Shown here piece by piece: positions 53,559 to 61,992 of a DNA stretch of 64,000 nucleotides. Both the position numbers and the translations under genes were made by a program. Below the pieces are notes generated by a model. The model was not told the DNA's origin. It made no database searches and saw only the letters and a list, made by a program, of their open reading frames with translations. How positions within the stretch are numbered: position 1 is the first letter of the stretch; each line of letters starts with the position of its first letter. The DNA is from an uncultured Clostridia bacterium (GTDB taxonomy: Bacteria; Bacillota; Clostridia; Oscillospirales; Ruminococcaceae), in contig CALXCO010000006.1 in NCBI GenBank assembly GCA_944386805.1, positions 26,176-90,175 of the forward strand, written 5' to 3'.

Positions 53559-53663
53559 ATGTCTTTTCTGATGACAGCAAAGCGGGTACGCACGCTTTGG
53601 GGCTTTCGCCTGGTGATTTTTGGGTGTTGCAATGGAAGAACACCCCTTGTTTACCATGTCTGA
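53559..53663 (+). CDS. Leader peptide with Cys-Cys codons upstream of cysE
   Basis: A 34-codon ORF (MSFLMTAKRVRTLWGFR...), with GAAGGGAATGG before its ATG and a stop 16 nt before cysE. Residues 23-24 are Cys-Cys (TGT TGC, 53625-53630). These codons lie inside a GGGTGTT/AACACCC hairpin (53622-53628 with 53639-53645) followed by CTTGTTT. A ribosome stalled for lack of Cys-tRNA would open this hairpin. The position ahead of a cysteine-synthesis gene fits an attenuator; this is inference. Confidence 0.55.
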   Translation: MSFLMTAKRVRTLWGFRLVIFGCCNGRTPLVYHV

Positions 53664-53679
53664 AGAAAGGATTTGAGCT

Positions 53680-54381
53680 ATGTTAGATCGTCTTCGTGCG
53701 GATATCCGCGCCGTCAAGGAGCGGGATCCGGCAGCCAGAAATTCACTTGAAGTGCTGCTCCTCTATTCCGGGCTGCACGCCATCATGCTGCACCGTCCGG
53801 CCTACTGGCTGTACCAGCATAAACGCTTTTTCCTTGCCCGCTGGATTTCCCAGTATGCCAAGTTTCGTACCGGTGTGGAAATTCATCCCGGTGCCAAAAT
53901 CGGAACCGGTGTGTTTATCGACCATGGCTGCGGTATTGTCATCGGTGAAACGGCCGAGGTCGGGGATGGATGCACCCTGTATCAGGGTGTCACACTGGGC
54001 GGCACCGGAAAGGATGTCGGGAAACGTCATCCGACCCTTGGGAAAAATGTGACGGTTGGTTCCGGTGCAAAGGTGCTGGGACCCTTTACCATCGGTGATA
54101 ATTCCAAAATTGCCGCAGGTGCGGTTGTGCTGGAAGAGATTCCGGCGAATGCAACAGCGGTCGGTGTCCCGGCAAGAGTTGTTAAGCTGGACGGCGTGCG
54201 GGTGGTGCAGGATCTGGACCAGATTCATATGCCCGACCCGGTCGGACAGGAGTTTACCTCTCTGGAGCAACGGCTTGCCAAACTGTGTCAGTGTGTTTCC
54301 GAACTGGAAAAGGAAAACAGAGAGCTGAAAGCACAGCTGGAAAAGAAAGAGGATACAGCGGACGAGACAGAAAACGGATGA
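53680..54381 (+). CDS. cysE: Serine O-acetyltransferase
   Basis: 233 residues. It makes O-acetylserine, the first step of cysteine synthesis. A helical N-terminal domain leads into the left-handed beta-helix, with the catalytic region [19 protein letters not shown], then [17 protein letters not shown] and the hexapeptide repeats [17 protein letters not shown]. The C-terminal 40 residues are a charged helix, longer than in many short-form CysE proteins. GAAGAAAGG lies before the ATG. Followed by cysS; a Cys-Cys leader ORF precedes it. Confidence 0.95.
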   Translation: MLDRLRADIRAVKERDPAARNSLEVLLLYSGLHAIMLHRPAYWLYQHKRFFLARWISQYAKFRTGVEIHPGAKIGTGVFIDHGCGIVIGETAEVGDGCTLYQGVTLGGTGKDVGKRHPTLGKNVTVGSGAKVLGPFTIGDNSKIAAGAVVLEEIPANATAVGVPARVVKLDGVRVVQDLDQIHMPDPVGQEFTSLEQRLAKLCQCVSELEKENRELKAQLEKKEDTADETENG

Positions 54382-54464
54382 GTTGGTCCGCGGCTGATTG
54401 AAAGATAAATTCTGCCGGTGCAGTAAAAAGGCTGCACCGGCGGAAATGGAAAGGAACTATCTGT

Positions 54465-55853
54465 ATGAAGATTTATAATACCATGACCCGCAGCGAAGAG
54501 ACGCTGGAAACAATTAACCCTGGCAAGGTGTCGATTTATGCCTGCGGTCCGACGGTCTATAACCTGATTCATCTGGGCAATGCCCGTCCGATCTGCGTTT
54601 TTGATACACTGCGCCGGTATCTGAAATATTGCGGATACGACGTTACTTATGTGCAGAACTTTACCGATGTCGACGATAAGATTATCCGCCGTGCAAATGA
54701 AGAAGGGGTCGAACCTTCGGTCATCTCCGAGCGGTATATTGCAGAATACAAAAAGGATGCCGAAGGACTGAATGTCATGCCGGCAGACTTCCATCCGCAG
54801 GTTACCAAGATGATGGATAAGATCATCGCGTTTATTCAGGTGCTGGTCGATAAAGGCTATGCCTATGAGGCAAACGGGGACGTTTATTTCCGTACCCACA
54901 ACTTCAAGGATTACGGCAAACTTTCCCATCAGCCGCTGGAAGACCTGGAGGCAGGCGCACGCATCGAAGTCGGCGATATCAAGGAACATCCCGCTGATTT
55001 TGCGCTGTGGAAGGCGGCAAAGCCGGGTGAACCTCATTGGACTTCTCCCTGGTCGGAAGGCCGTCCGGGCTGGCACATCGAGTGCTCGACGATGGCACGG
55101 CAGTATCTGGGAGATACGATTGACATCCATTGCGGCGGCGAAGACCTGATTTTCCCGCATCATGAAAATGAGATTGCCCAGTCGGAGGCGGCAAATGGCA
55201 AGGAATTTGCCCACTACTGGATGCACAACGGCTTTATTACCGTGGATAAGGTCAAGATGAGCAAGTCGCTCAACAACTTTTTTACCGTTCGGGATGTCGC
55301 AGGTGTATACGGATATGAACCTATCCGTTACCTGATGCTTCAGTCCCATTACCGCAGCCCGATCAACTATTCGGCTGATATCATGACCCAGTGTGTCGCC
55401 AGCCTGGAGCGGCTGTACAACTGCAAAAAGGCACTCGAAGCAGCACTTCCTCATGCAGTCAGTGCTCCATTTGACCCGGCTGAGCTGAGCAGCTATGAGA
55501 CCCGTTTCCGCGCCTATATGGACGATGACCTGAATACCGCCGATGCCCTGTCGGTTATCTTTGAACTCGCGCGGGATATCAATACGACGTTGAAGGAGTC
55601 TCCGCTTCCCAAAGAAAAACTGGAAGAGATGCACCGCATTTTTACGACGCTGACGGGTGTTCTCGGATTGCTGTACAATGATAAGAAGGATGAAATTCCG
55701 CAGGAAGTCATGCAGCTGGTTGAGGAACGCAAGGCGGCAAGAAAGGCAAAAGACTTTGCCCGTGCAGACGAACTGCGCGCCCAGATTGAAGCGCTGGGAT
55801 ATGAAGTCAAGGAGACCCGGCAGGGAACGCAGGTCAGCCGGCGCGCCAATTGA
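54465..55853 (+). CDS. cysS: Cysteinyl-tRNA synthetase
   Basis: 462-residue class I synthetase. The HIGH box is HLGNARP (about residues 38-44), the zinc/Cys-binding C appears in YACGPTVYN, and KMSKSLNN is intact (about 265-272). The C-terminal DALR and anticodon-binding helices are normal. Pairing with cysE is usual in Firmicutes and joins cysteine synthesis to its use. A 9-bp hairpin (54417-54442) lies before its ribosome site. Confidence 0.96.
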   Translation: MKIYNTMTRSEETLETINPGKVSIYACGPTVYNLIHLGNARPICVFDTLRRYLKYCGYDVTYVQNFTDVDDKIIRRANEEGVEPSVISERYIAEYKKDAEGLNVMPADFHPQVTKMMDKIIAFIQVLVDKGYAYEANGDVYFRTHNFKDYGKLSHQPLEDLEAGARIEVGDIKEHPADFALWKAAKPGEPHWTSPWSEGRPGWHIECSTMARQYLGDTIDIHCGGEDLIFPHHENEIAQSEAANGKEFAHYWMHNGFITVDKVKMSKSLNNFFTVRDVAGVYGYEPIRYLMLQSHYRSPINYSADIMTQCVASLERLYNCKKALEAALPHAVSAPFDPAELSSYETRFRAYMDDDLNTADALSVIFELARDINTTLKESPLPKEKLEEMHRIFTTLTGVLGLLYNDKKDEIPQEVMQLVEERKAARKAKDFARADELRAQIEALGYEVKETRQGTQVSRRAN

Positions 55854-55889
55854 CAGAACAGAAAAACGGACAAAAGGAGGGCGTTTTGG

Positions 55890-56846
55890 ATGGGAAATCA
55901 GTTTGACCGCATTATCGCGGTTTCATTAAACCCGGCTCTGGATGTAACGTTGTGGGTCAATACGTTGGATTTTAACGAACCCAACAAGACGACAGAAGAA
56001 AAGGTTTACGCCGGCGGCAAGGCAATTAATATTGCCCGTGTCTTTGCTTCTTATGGAGCCGAAAACGCCTGCTGCCTGGGAGTTGCCGGCAGTGACAATT
56101 ATCAGACATTTACCCAGCTGCTGCATGCAGACGGAGTAAAATTTGATTTTGTACAGATTCCCGGTGCGGTTCGGGAGAATCTGACGCTTGTGATTCCCGA
56201 TAAGCGGGTCCTGAAGGTCAACCGGGCAGGTTGTCCGGTCAGCGCCAAGGCTATGCATGAACTGAAAGACCGGCTGCTGGAGGAGATCGCACCGCTGCAG
56301 CATTGCCTGCTGATTTTTGCCGGGTCACTTCCTCCGAACATTACTCCTGAAGCGTACAAGGCATTTATTCTTTCACTCAAGCGTGAAAATGTGGAGATTG
56401 CACTGGATACGGCGGTCTTCCGGCTGGAAGATATGGAAGAACTCCGGCCGTTTCTGATCAAGCCGAATCTTCCCGAATTCCGTGCAATGTGCGGAACCGA
56501 TCTACGCACCGAACAGTCGATTGTCAAATTTGCCAAAGTGCTGGCGGGTTATGTGACCCATGTGCTGGTTTCACTGGGTGGAAAAGGACTGCTCTATGTC
56601 GGTGAGGGAGGCGGTGCCCGCCTGATCCCGACACCGGTTGAGGTGCGCTCGACAATCGGCGCAGGAGATACGACACTCGCATCCTTCCTGTATGCGCTGG
56701 GACTTGGCCAGACTCCGCAGCAGGCTGCTCATTTTGCCGCAGCAGCTGGTACTGCTTCGGTGACGCTGGACGGTACCGACGTGGTGACCAGAGAGATGGT
56801 TGAGCAGATGATGCCGTCGATTATTTCCAAACCGGTTAAAGTGTAA
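55890..56846 (+). CDS. PfkB-family hexose-phosphate kinase (1-phosphofructokinase type)
   Basis: 318 residues of the ribokinase/PfkB fold. It starts with SLNPALDVTLWV, has the GGKAINIARVFASYG signature 1 and the catalytic GAGDTTLASFLYALG signature 2 (about 255-270). The family phosphorylates fructose-1-phosphate, tagatose-6-phosphate or a related substrate. No fructose PTS genes adjoin it, so specificity is open. AAAGGAGG precedes the ATG. 36 nt after cysS. Confidence 0.88.
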   Translation: MGNQFDRIIAVSLNPALDVTLWVNTLDFNEPNKTTEEKVYAGGKAINIARVFASYGAENACCLGVAGSDNYQTFTQLLHADGVKFDFVQIPGAVRENLTLVIPDKRVLKVNRAGCPVSAKAMHELKDRLLEEIAPLQHCLLIFAGSLPPNITPEAYKAFILSLKRENVEIALDTAVFRLEDMEELRPFLIKPNLPEFRAMCGTDLRTEQSIVKFAKVLAGYVTHVLVSLGGKGLLYVGEGGGARLIPTPVEVRSTIGAGDTTLASFLYALGLGQTPQQAAHFAAAAGTASVTLDGTDVVTREMVEQMMPSIISKPVKV

Positions 56847-56893
56847 CCGGACAGAAACAGGATATTTTTCCAGCCGCTCTTCTTCCGTTTTGC

Positions 56894-56922
56894 TTGACAG
56901 AAGATGGATTTGCTGATATACT
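56894..56922 (+). promoter_or_regulatory. Promoter of the COG2509-type flavoprotein gene
   Basis: TTGACA and TATACT separated by 17 bp; start expected near 56930. Confidence 0.83.
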
Positions 56923-56948
56923 TGCTGTGTAAATGTTATTGTAATGAT

Positions 56949-57013
56949 ATGCCGCTTCGGAGATTCAGACCTGACAGAATTTAGGTTCTTGAACCGACCG
57001 AGGCGGCATTTTT
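56949..57013 (+). terminator. Terminator-like leader before the flavoprotein gene
   Basis: ATGCCGCTTCGG (56949-56960) pairs with CCGAGGCGGCAT (56998-57009, one G-U pair) followed by TTTTT; an inner GACCT/AGGTT stem lies between. It comes right after the promoter and 19 bp before the gene, so it could be an attenuator or riboswitch expression platform. No known class matches. It would also stop readthrough from the PfkB-type gene. Confidence 0.7.
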
Positions 57014-57031
57014 GCGGAAAGGATGAATTGT

Positions 57032-58420
57032 ATGAAGACAGATGTGCTGATTATCGGTGCCGGTCCCGCAGGTATTTTTACAGCATTGGAGATGGTGCGC
57101 CGCGGCAGCCGGAAAAAGATTCTGATTGTTGAAAAAGGACAGCCGGTAGAAAAGCGCCGCTGTCCTAAGTCTGTTGTCGGGCACTGTGTCAACTGCAAAC
57201 CTTATTGCCATATTACCACCGGTTTTTCCGGCGCAGGCGCGTTTTCAGATGGCAAGCTGTCGCTTTCCTATGAAGTGGGCGGCGACCTGCCGGAACTGAT
57301 CGGCGCAGATCTGGTTCAGCAGACCATCCAGTACGCCGACGATATTTATCTGGAATTCGGAGCGGATACCCATGTGGAGGGTGTCAGCAATCCGGATAAG
57401 GTTAAGGTCATCCGGAAAAATGCCATTCAGGCCGGCTTGAAGCTGGTCGATTGCCCGATCCGCCACCTGGGAACCGAAAAGGCACAGCAGCTTTATCTCG
57501 CAATTGAACAGTACCTTGCCCAAAAGGGTGTCGAGATGATGTTCGGATGGGAATGCGAAGATCTGCTGCTGGAAGGAGAAAACTGCGTCGGTGCGACGCT
57601 CCGCCGGGGTGAGGAAAGCTGTGATTGCAAGGCTGATCATACTGTGGTTGCAACCGGCAGACGTGGTGCAGACTGGCTGGAGAGAATCTGCGCGGAACAT
57701 GGAATTGCACACCAGCCGGGTACTGTTGATATCGGTGTCCGTGTTGAGGTGCGCAATGAGGTGATGGAGTTTGTCAATGAGGTCCTGTATGAATCCAAAC
57801 TGATCGGGTACCCTCGTCCGTTTAAAAATAAGGTCCGCACCTTCTGCCAGAATCCCGGCGGATTTGTCAGCCAGGAAAATTATGACAATGATCTGGCGGT
57901 CGTCAACGGCCATTCCTATAAAGACCGTAAGTCAGAGAATACCAACCTTGCCATCCTCTGTTCCCATAACTTTACGACACCGTTTAACCAGCCGATTGCT
58001 TATGCGCAGAAGGTTGGTGAGCTGACCAATATGCTGGGTGACGGACATATTATGGTTCAGCGTTTTGGGGACATTCTGGACGGCAAACGTACCTGGCAGA
58101 AGGAACTGTCCCGTTCCAATGTCCGCCCGTCTTTGCCGGACGCGGTCGCCGGCGATATTACCGCCGCAATGCCCTATCGTGCAATGACCAACATCATTCA
58201 TTTTATTGAAGCGGTCGACCAGGTTGTGCCGGGTTTTGCATCAAATGAGACGTTGCTGTATTCGCCTGAGCTGAAGTTTTACAGCAACAAGGTGAAAATG
58301 GACACCGATTTTAATACCAATATCAAAAATCTGCACTGTCTGGGGGATTCCTCCGGCTGGACACGTGGTCTAATGATGGCATCTGTAATGGGTGTACTGA
58401 TGGGACGTAAACTGGTTTAA
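57032..58420 (+). CDS. NAD(P)/FAD-dependent dehydrogenase (COG2509 type)
   Basis: 462 residues. The N-terminal FAD motif is VLIIGAGPAGIFTALEM. A Cys-rich insert follows (RRCPKSVVGHCVNCKPYC, about residues 45-63), then GFSGAGAFSDGKLSLS. The late GDSSGWTRGLMMASVMG is the FAD-end motif. These features fit the uncharacterised FAD-dependent dehydrogenases of COG2509. The ATG at 57032 is favoured because AAAGGA lies 9 nt upstream; 57023 is an alternative. Substrate unknown. It has its own promoter and attenuator-like leader. Confidence 0.85.
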   Translation: MKTDVLIIGAGPAGIFTALEMVRRGSRKKILIVEKGQPVEKRRCPKSVVGHCVNCKPYCHITTGFSGAGAFSDGKLSLSYEVGGDLPELIGADLVQQTIQYADDIYLEFGADTHVEGVSNPDKVKVIRKNAIQAGLKLVDCPIRHLGTEKAQQLYLAIEQYLAQKGVEMMFGWECEDLLLEGENCVGATLRRGEESCDCKADHTVVATGRRGADWLERICAEHGIAHQPGTVDIGVRVEVRNEVMEFVNEVLYESKLIGYPRPFKNKVRTFCQNPGGFVSQENYDNDLAVVNGHSYKDRKSENTNLAILCSHNFTTPFNQPIAYAQKVGELTNMLGDGHIMVQRFGDILDGKRTWQKELSRSNVRPSLPDAVAGDITAAMPYRAMTNIIHFIEAVDQVVPGFASNETLLYSPELKFYSNKVKMDTDFNTNIKNLHCLGDSSGWTRGLMMASVMGVLMGRKLV

Positions 58421-58425
58421 AAGTC

Positions 58426-58472
58426 AAATGGCCGGAAGAAGCCGACAGGCTCCTTCCAGCCATTTCTTTTTT
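58426..58472 (+). terminator. Terminator of the flavoprotein gene
   Basis: AAATGGC-GGAAG pairs with CTTCC-GCCATTT, followed by CTTTTTT. It may also slow the convergent surface-protein transcript. Confidence 0.85.
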
Positions 58473-58473
58473 C

Positions 58474-60261
58474 TCAGATCCATCTGCCCTCGGAATCTAC
58501 ATGATAGCCGTCAGGAGTGGTTGTATTGGTCAGCATTGCACCGCCAGAGCCGAGATAGTACCAGTATGCGCCCGATTTGACCCAACGGTTTTCTGCCATT
58601 GCACCTGAACCAAGGCAATAGTACCATTTGCCGCCTGTCTTGACCCATTGACCGGAAGTCATTGCACCGGAGGAGTAGAAGTAATACCATTTCCCGTCCG
58701 CAAGTTTCAGCCACTGGTTTTCAGCCATCTTACCGGAACCGCCAAACCAGTACCATACTCCGCCGATCTTTGCCCAGGAGGATTCATACCGGGTGCCGTC
58801 GGCTTTGACATAATACCAGATGCCGTAATCCTTAATCCAGCTGTTGGTCTTCATTTTGCCGTCAGGACCGAGGTAGACGTATTTGTTATCTTTCAGCCGC
58901 CAGCAGCTGACAACGCCTGCACCATAGTCATTGAGGTAGTACCAGTCACCATCTGCCTGTACCCACTTGGATTTCTGCATGACGCCGTCGGTTCCAAAAT
59001 AGTACGCTTTGCCGTTGACGTATTGCAGGCCGGTCATCTTTTTCCCATCTTTGTAATAGTAGGTTTTGCCGTTTTCGGTGACAAAGCCGGGTTGGGTTAT
59101 GGTCGTAGAGCCGCTGTCGGATTCCTCTTCATCCTCTTTGGGCGTTTCACCCTGCAAGACTCCGTTTGCGTCAAAAGTATACGTCTTGCCGCCAATGGTC
59201 TGGGTACCGGTCACCATCTTGCAGTTCGCGTCAAAATAGTAGGTGTTTTCACCCCACGTCTTGAAGGAATTGGGAACCAGATTGTAATAGGTGGAAATGT
59301 CGGTCAGAGTGACACTTCCGCCTGTTTCAGCGGTCATCTGCTGCTGATATTTGACCAGTGCGGCACAGTTGGCAGAACCCATATAGTTGACTCCATTTGC
59401 CAGTTTGGTCACGGTATCCGGGATGACGACCGGGTCCTGAATGGTCGTGCATTCAATTGACTGCACACCCCATGGCAAAACCAGTGTCTTTCCGGTCTTT
59501 TCGACGATACAATACGGTGCCAGTGTTTTCAGAGAAGAATGAAATGCAGGCGTTGCCGTTCCGGGAACAGAGTAAAGGGTTGAAAAATCCTTGCTGTAAA
59601 GGCAGTTCTGATAGGTTGTATAGTATGGATTTTTCTCATCGACAACATAAGAAGTGGTAATATAGCGGTTGGTGATGATATGCGTCAGCTGGACATCTTT
59701 TCCCAGCCGGAGAGTATCACACACCAGCGCAGTATGCGGAATACTGGTAATGCCGTCCTGTACAATGATTTCTTTCGGCCAGCTGTAGTATTCGATGATG
59801 GTCCAGGGTGCCCAGTTGGTATAGGAGTTGACCATCGGCCAGACACCTGTTCCGGACAGAGTCAGCTTTTGGGATGCAACCTCATAATCCCAGCTAAAGC
59901 CGTCGGGGTGACTGCCGCCGAGGTGTTTGGCAGTATGGCAGAAATAGACGATGGTATTGATCTGGTTGCCGGCGATCTCCAGTTCCGACGAGAAAATAAT
60001 GGTCTGAATATCCGCTTCATACTGTTTCCAGGGTGTGTTTTCCACATCTTTAATGTACATTTTTCCACTCAGTGTCAGCGTTTTGGTATCCGAGTTATAG
60101 GCCCATTTTCCAGTGAACGTCTCGTCCTGTCCTTCTCCGGAAATTACAGAGGCATGGGCAGTAATGCCGAACAGACCATATGTCGGAACGCTGACTGCTG
60201 AAGTCAGCGAGATAGCCGCCGCCATCAGGCAGGCTACCGTAGTTTTCATTTGTTTTTTCAT
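58474..60261 (-). CDS. Secreted choline-binding-repeat surface protein
   Basis: 595 residues. A signal peptide spans residues 1-38 (ends TAHAS). The central region (about 40-300) is a leucine-rich BspA-like or beta-helical part of unknown role (for example ITSIPHTALVCDTLRLGKDV). An acidic Ser/Glu linker leads into about ten cell-wall-binding repeats (from about residue 385), each with the aromatic pattern WYYxxxxGxMxxxxW (WVQADGDWYYLNDYG, WVKTGGKWYYCLGSGAM). These repeats bind choline on teichoic acids. AAAGGAGG precedes the ATG. The match with the choline kinase/transporter operon at 6-9.6 kb is the main context clue. No enzymatic domain is recognised. Confidence 0.87.
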   Translation of the reverse strand: MKKQMKTTVACLMAAAISLTSAVSVPTYGLFGITAHASVISGEGQDETFTGKWAYNSDTKTLTLSGKMYIKDVENTPWKQYEADIQTIIFSSELEIAGNQINTIVYFCHTAKHLGGSHPDGFSWDYEVASQKLTLSGTGVWPMVNSYTNWAPWTIIEYYSWPKEIIVQDGITSIPHTALVCDTLRLGKDVQLTHIITNRYITTSYVVDEKNPYYTTYQNCLYSKDFSTLYSVPGTATPAFHSSLKTLAPYCIVEKTGKTLVLPWGVQSIECTTIQDPVVIPDTVTKLANGVNYMGSANCAALVKYQQQMTAETGGSVTLTDISTYYNLVPNSFKTWGENTYYFDANCKMVTGTQTIGGKTYTFDANGVLQGETPKEDEEESDSGSTTITQPGFVTENGKTYYYKDGKKMTGLQYVNGKAYYFGTDGVMQKSKWVQADGDWYYLNDYGAGVVSCWRLKDNKYVYLGPDGKMKTNSWIKDYGIWYYVKADGTRYESSWAKIGGVWYWFGGSGKMAENQWLKLADGKWYYFYSSGAMTSGQWVKTGGKWYYCLGSGAMAENRWVKSGAYWYYLGSGGAMLTNTTTPDGYHVDSEGRWI

Positions 60262-60586
60262 CAGGTTGTCCTCCTTTTTCTGCTGTTTCTGATAAGTATG
60301 AATTGGTTATAATAGATTTTGCTTGAACATTTATTGGATTGACCGTTTCAGGTCGTGGTACTGACCGGCAGGTATCCGCTGTGACTGCGGGTTATATCAT
60401 TTGGATATCTTCCGTCATGACAAATACTGAACAGGCGGATTATTCTGCTTTTTATACTAAATACACATAATACTTTCCAAATGTTGCAAAATATGGACCT
60501 CCATATTATACAAATTTGTATGCAAATTATTGGAACTATTTCCATTTACCGCTGATATAATTTTTTTATACCAGAATAGGATTTTC

Positions 60587-60615
60587 TTGCATCCCGGCTG
60601 TTCTTGCGATATAAT
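60587..60615 (+). promoter_or_regulatory. Promoter of the AraC-family regulator gene
   Basis: TTGCAT and TATAAT separated by 17 bp. Between the surface-protein start and this promoter (60262-60586) I see no gene and no clear repeat. Confidence 0.7.
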
Positions 60616-60640
60616 GGAAAAAAAGCCGGGAGGAGACAGA

Positions 60641-61900
60641 ATGCAGCTGGATGTTTTTGAGGTACTGACACTGATAACAGGCAGTTATAATGTCGCATTT
60701 CATCAGTACACAATTTTGGAAAGAAACGTGATTCCGTTTGATAACGTGAGCTTTGACGGCGGTGTGCGCAGATGGTGTTTGCCGGAGTACGATGAGACGG
60801 AGTACCTTCTCCAACGTTTTCAAAGACTTCAGCCGGGATGGGTCATTCGATTTCTGGACATGTTTGCCTGCCGGTACCTGTTGCTCCGCTGTTCTGTGGC
60901 GGGACAGCAACGAGTGCTGACAATCGGTCCGTATCTTTCTGAGCCAAATTCCAGGGAAAGTACCACCCGCGTTCAAAAAAAGTTCGGTTGGGATACGCGG
61001 ATGGGAGAGTCTTTGCTGGAATATCGCAGCTCCGTTCCAGTCGTTTTGGATGAGCAGGCTTTTATCCTGATGATTCGCCGGATTGCAGCTCCGCTGTGCG
61101 GTCAGGAAAAGGTACTGCCTTTTTCCGAGCAGATCGAACAGGCACAGCCCGGCAACCTTCCAGCAATCAGCCGTGATGAACAGTATGAGCAGGCAATGGC
61201 AGCATCCATGATTGAGCAGCGGTATCAGAAGGAAAATGAGTGGCTGGACGCCATGCTGACAGGTAATCTCGATACGATAACGGCCGCAATGCGGGAACTG
61301 GCACGCTTTCAGCTTCCGGGCAGGTTTCAGTCGCTGCGTGGTGCACAGAATGTTGCGATCATTCTCAATACTCTTTGCCGTAAAAATATCGAGCGGGCGG
61401 GAATTCATCCGGCATTTATCGATCAGATTGCCAGACAGTTTACCAGCCGGATTGACAGCTGTGTTTCTGAGCAGGAGGTCCGCGCAATACAAAGAGAAAT
61501 TGTACGGGAATATTGTCTGGCAGTCAACCGTTACGCAGCACAGGGAAAATCTTCGTTGATTCGTGGGGTCATCAGTGAAGCATTGATGCAGTTGGACAGT
61601 GCAGTCAGCCTGCGTTCGCTGGCTGAAAAAGCGGGTGTTGGAGAAAGTTATCTGTCGGCTCGATTTAAAGAAGAGACCGGGATGACGTTTGGATGCTGGC
61701 TTCGCGGGAAAAGGCTGGAGCGGGCCAGACAGCTGCTGGTACGTGACAACCTCAGCATTGCCCAGGTTGCGGAACAGGTCGGTATTCTGGATGTCAGCTA
61801 CTTTATTCGTATTTTTCGCCAGGATACGGGTATGACACCAGGCGAATATCGGAAAGCAAATCTGCATTTATCAGATAAAATGCTGGACAGTAGAAAATAA
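60641..61900 (+). CDS. AraC-family transcriptional regulator
   Basis: 419 residues. The C-terminal 100 residues are an AraC-type double helix-turn-helix (SLRSLAEKAGVGESYLSARF and LSIAQVAEQVGILDVSYFIR then FRQDTGMTPGEYRK). The N-terminal 300 residues are a ligand or partner domain I do not recognise. GGGAGGAGAC lies before the ATG at 60641. It lies 92 nt upstream of the beta-glucuronidase gene in the same direction, so it is the likely activator of that gene. Confidence 0.9.
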   Translation: MQLDVFEVLTLITGSYNVAFHQYTILERNVIPFDNVSFDGGVRRWCLPEYDETEYLLQRFQRLQPGWVIRFLDMFACRYLLLRCSVAGQQRVLTIGPYLSEPNSRESTTRVQKKFGWDTRMGESLLEYRSSVPVVLDEQAFILMIRRIAAPLCGQEKVLPFSEQIEQAQPGNLPAISRDEQYEQAMAASMIEQRYQKENEWLDAMLTGNLDTITAAMRELARFQLPGRFQSLRGAQNVAIILNTLCRKNIERAGIHPAFIDQIARQFTSRIDSCVSEQEVRAIQREIVREYCLAVNRYAAQGKSSLIRGVISEALMQLDSAVSLRSLAEKAGVGESYLSARFKEETGMTFGCWLRGKRLERARQLLVRDNLSIAQVAEQVGILDVSYFIRIFRQDTGMTPGEYRKANLHLSDKMLDSRK

Positions 61901-61992
61901 TCGTATTATGGTAAAAAATAATTATATTTTTTCGGCTGAAATCATGCTACAATAAAATTGTACAAAATGTTTTCTACGAAAGGGGTTATTTT

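Noticed and set aside
53457..53680. T-box riboswitch before cysE
   Set aside because: The AGGGTGGNACCGCG T-box sequence and specifier-loop layout are not found; a Cys-Cys leader ORF fits better.
54417..54442. CCGGTGCAG/CTGCACCGG hairpin before cysS as a terminator
   Set aside because: No T-tract follows and cysS is expected to be co-transcribed with cysE; perhaps an mRNA-processing or pausing site.
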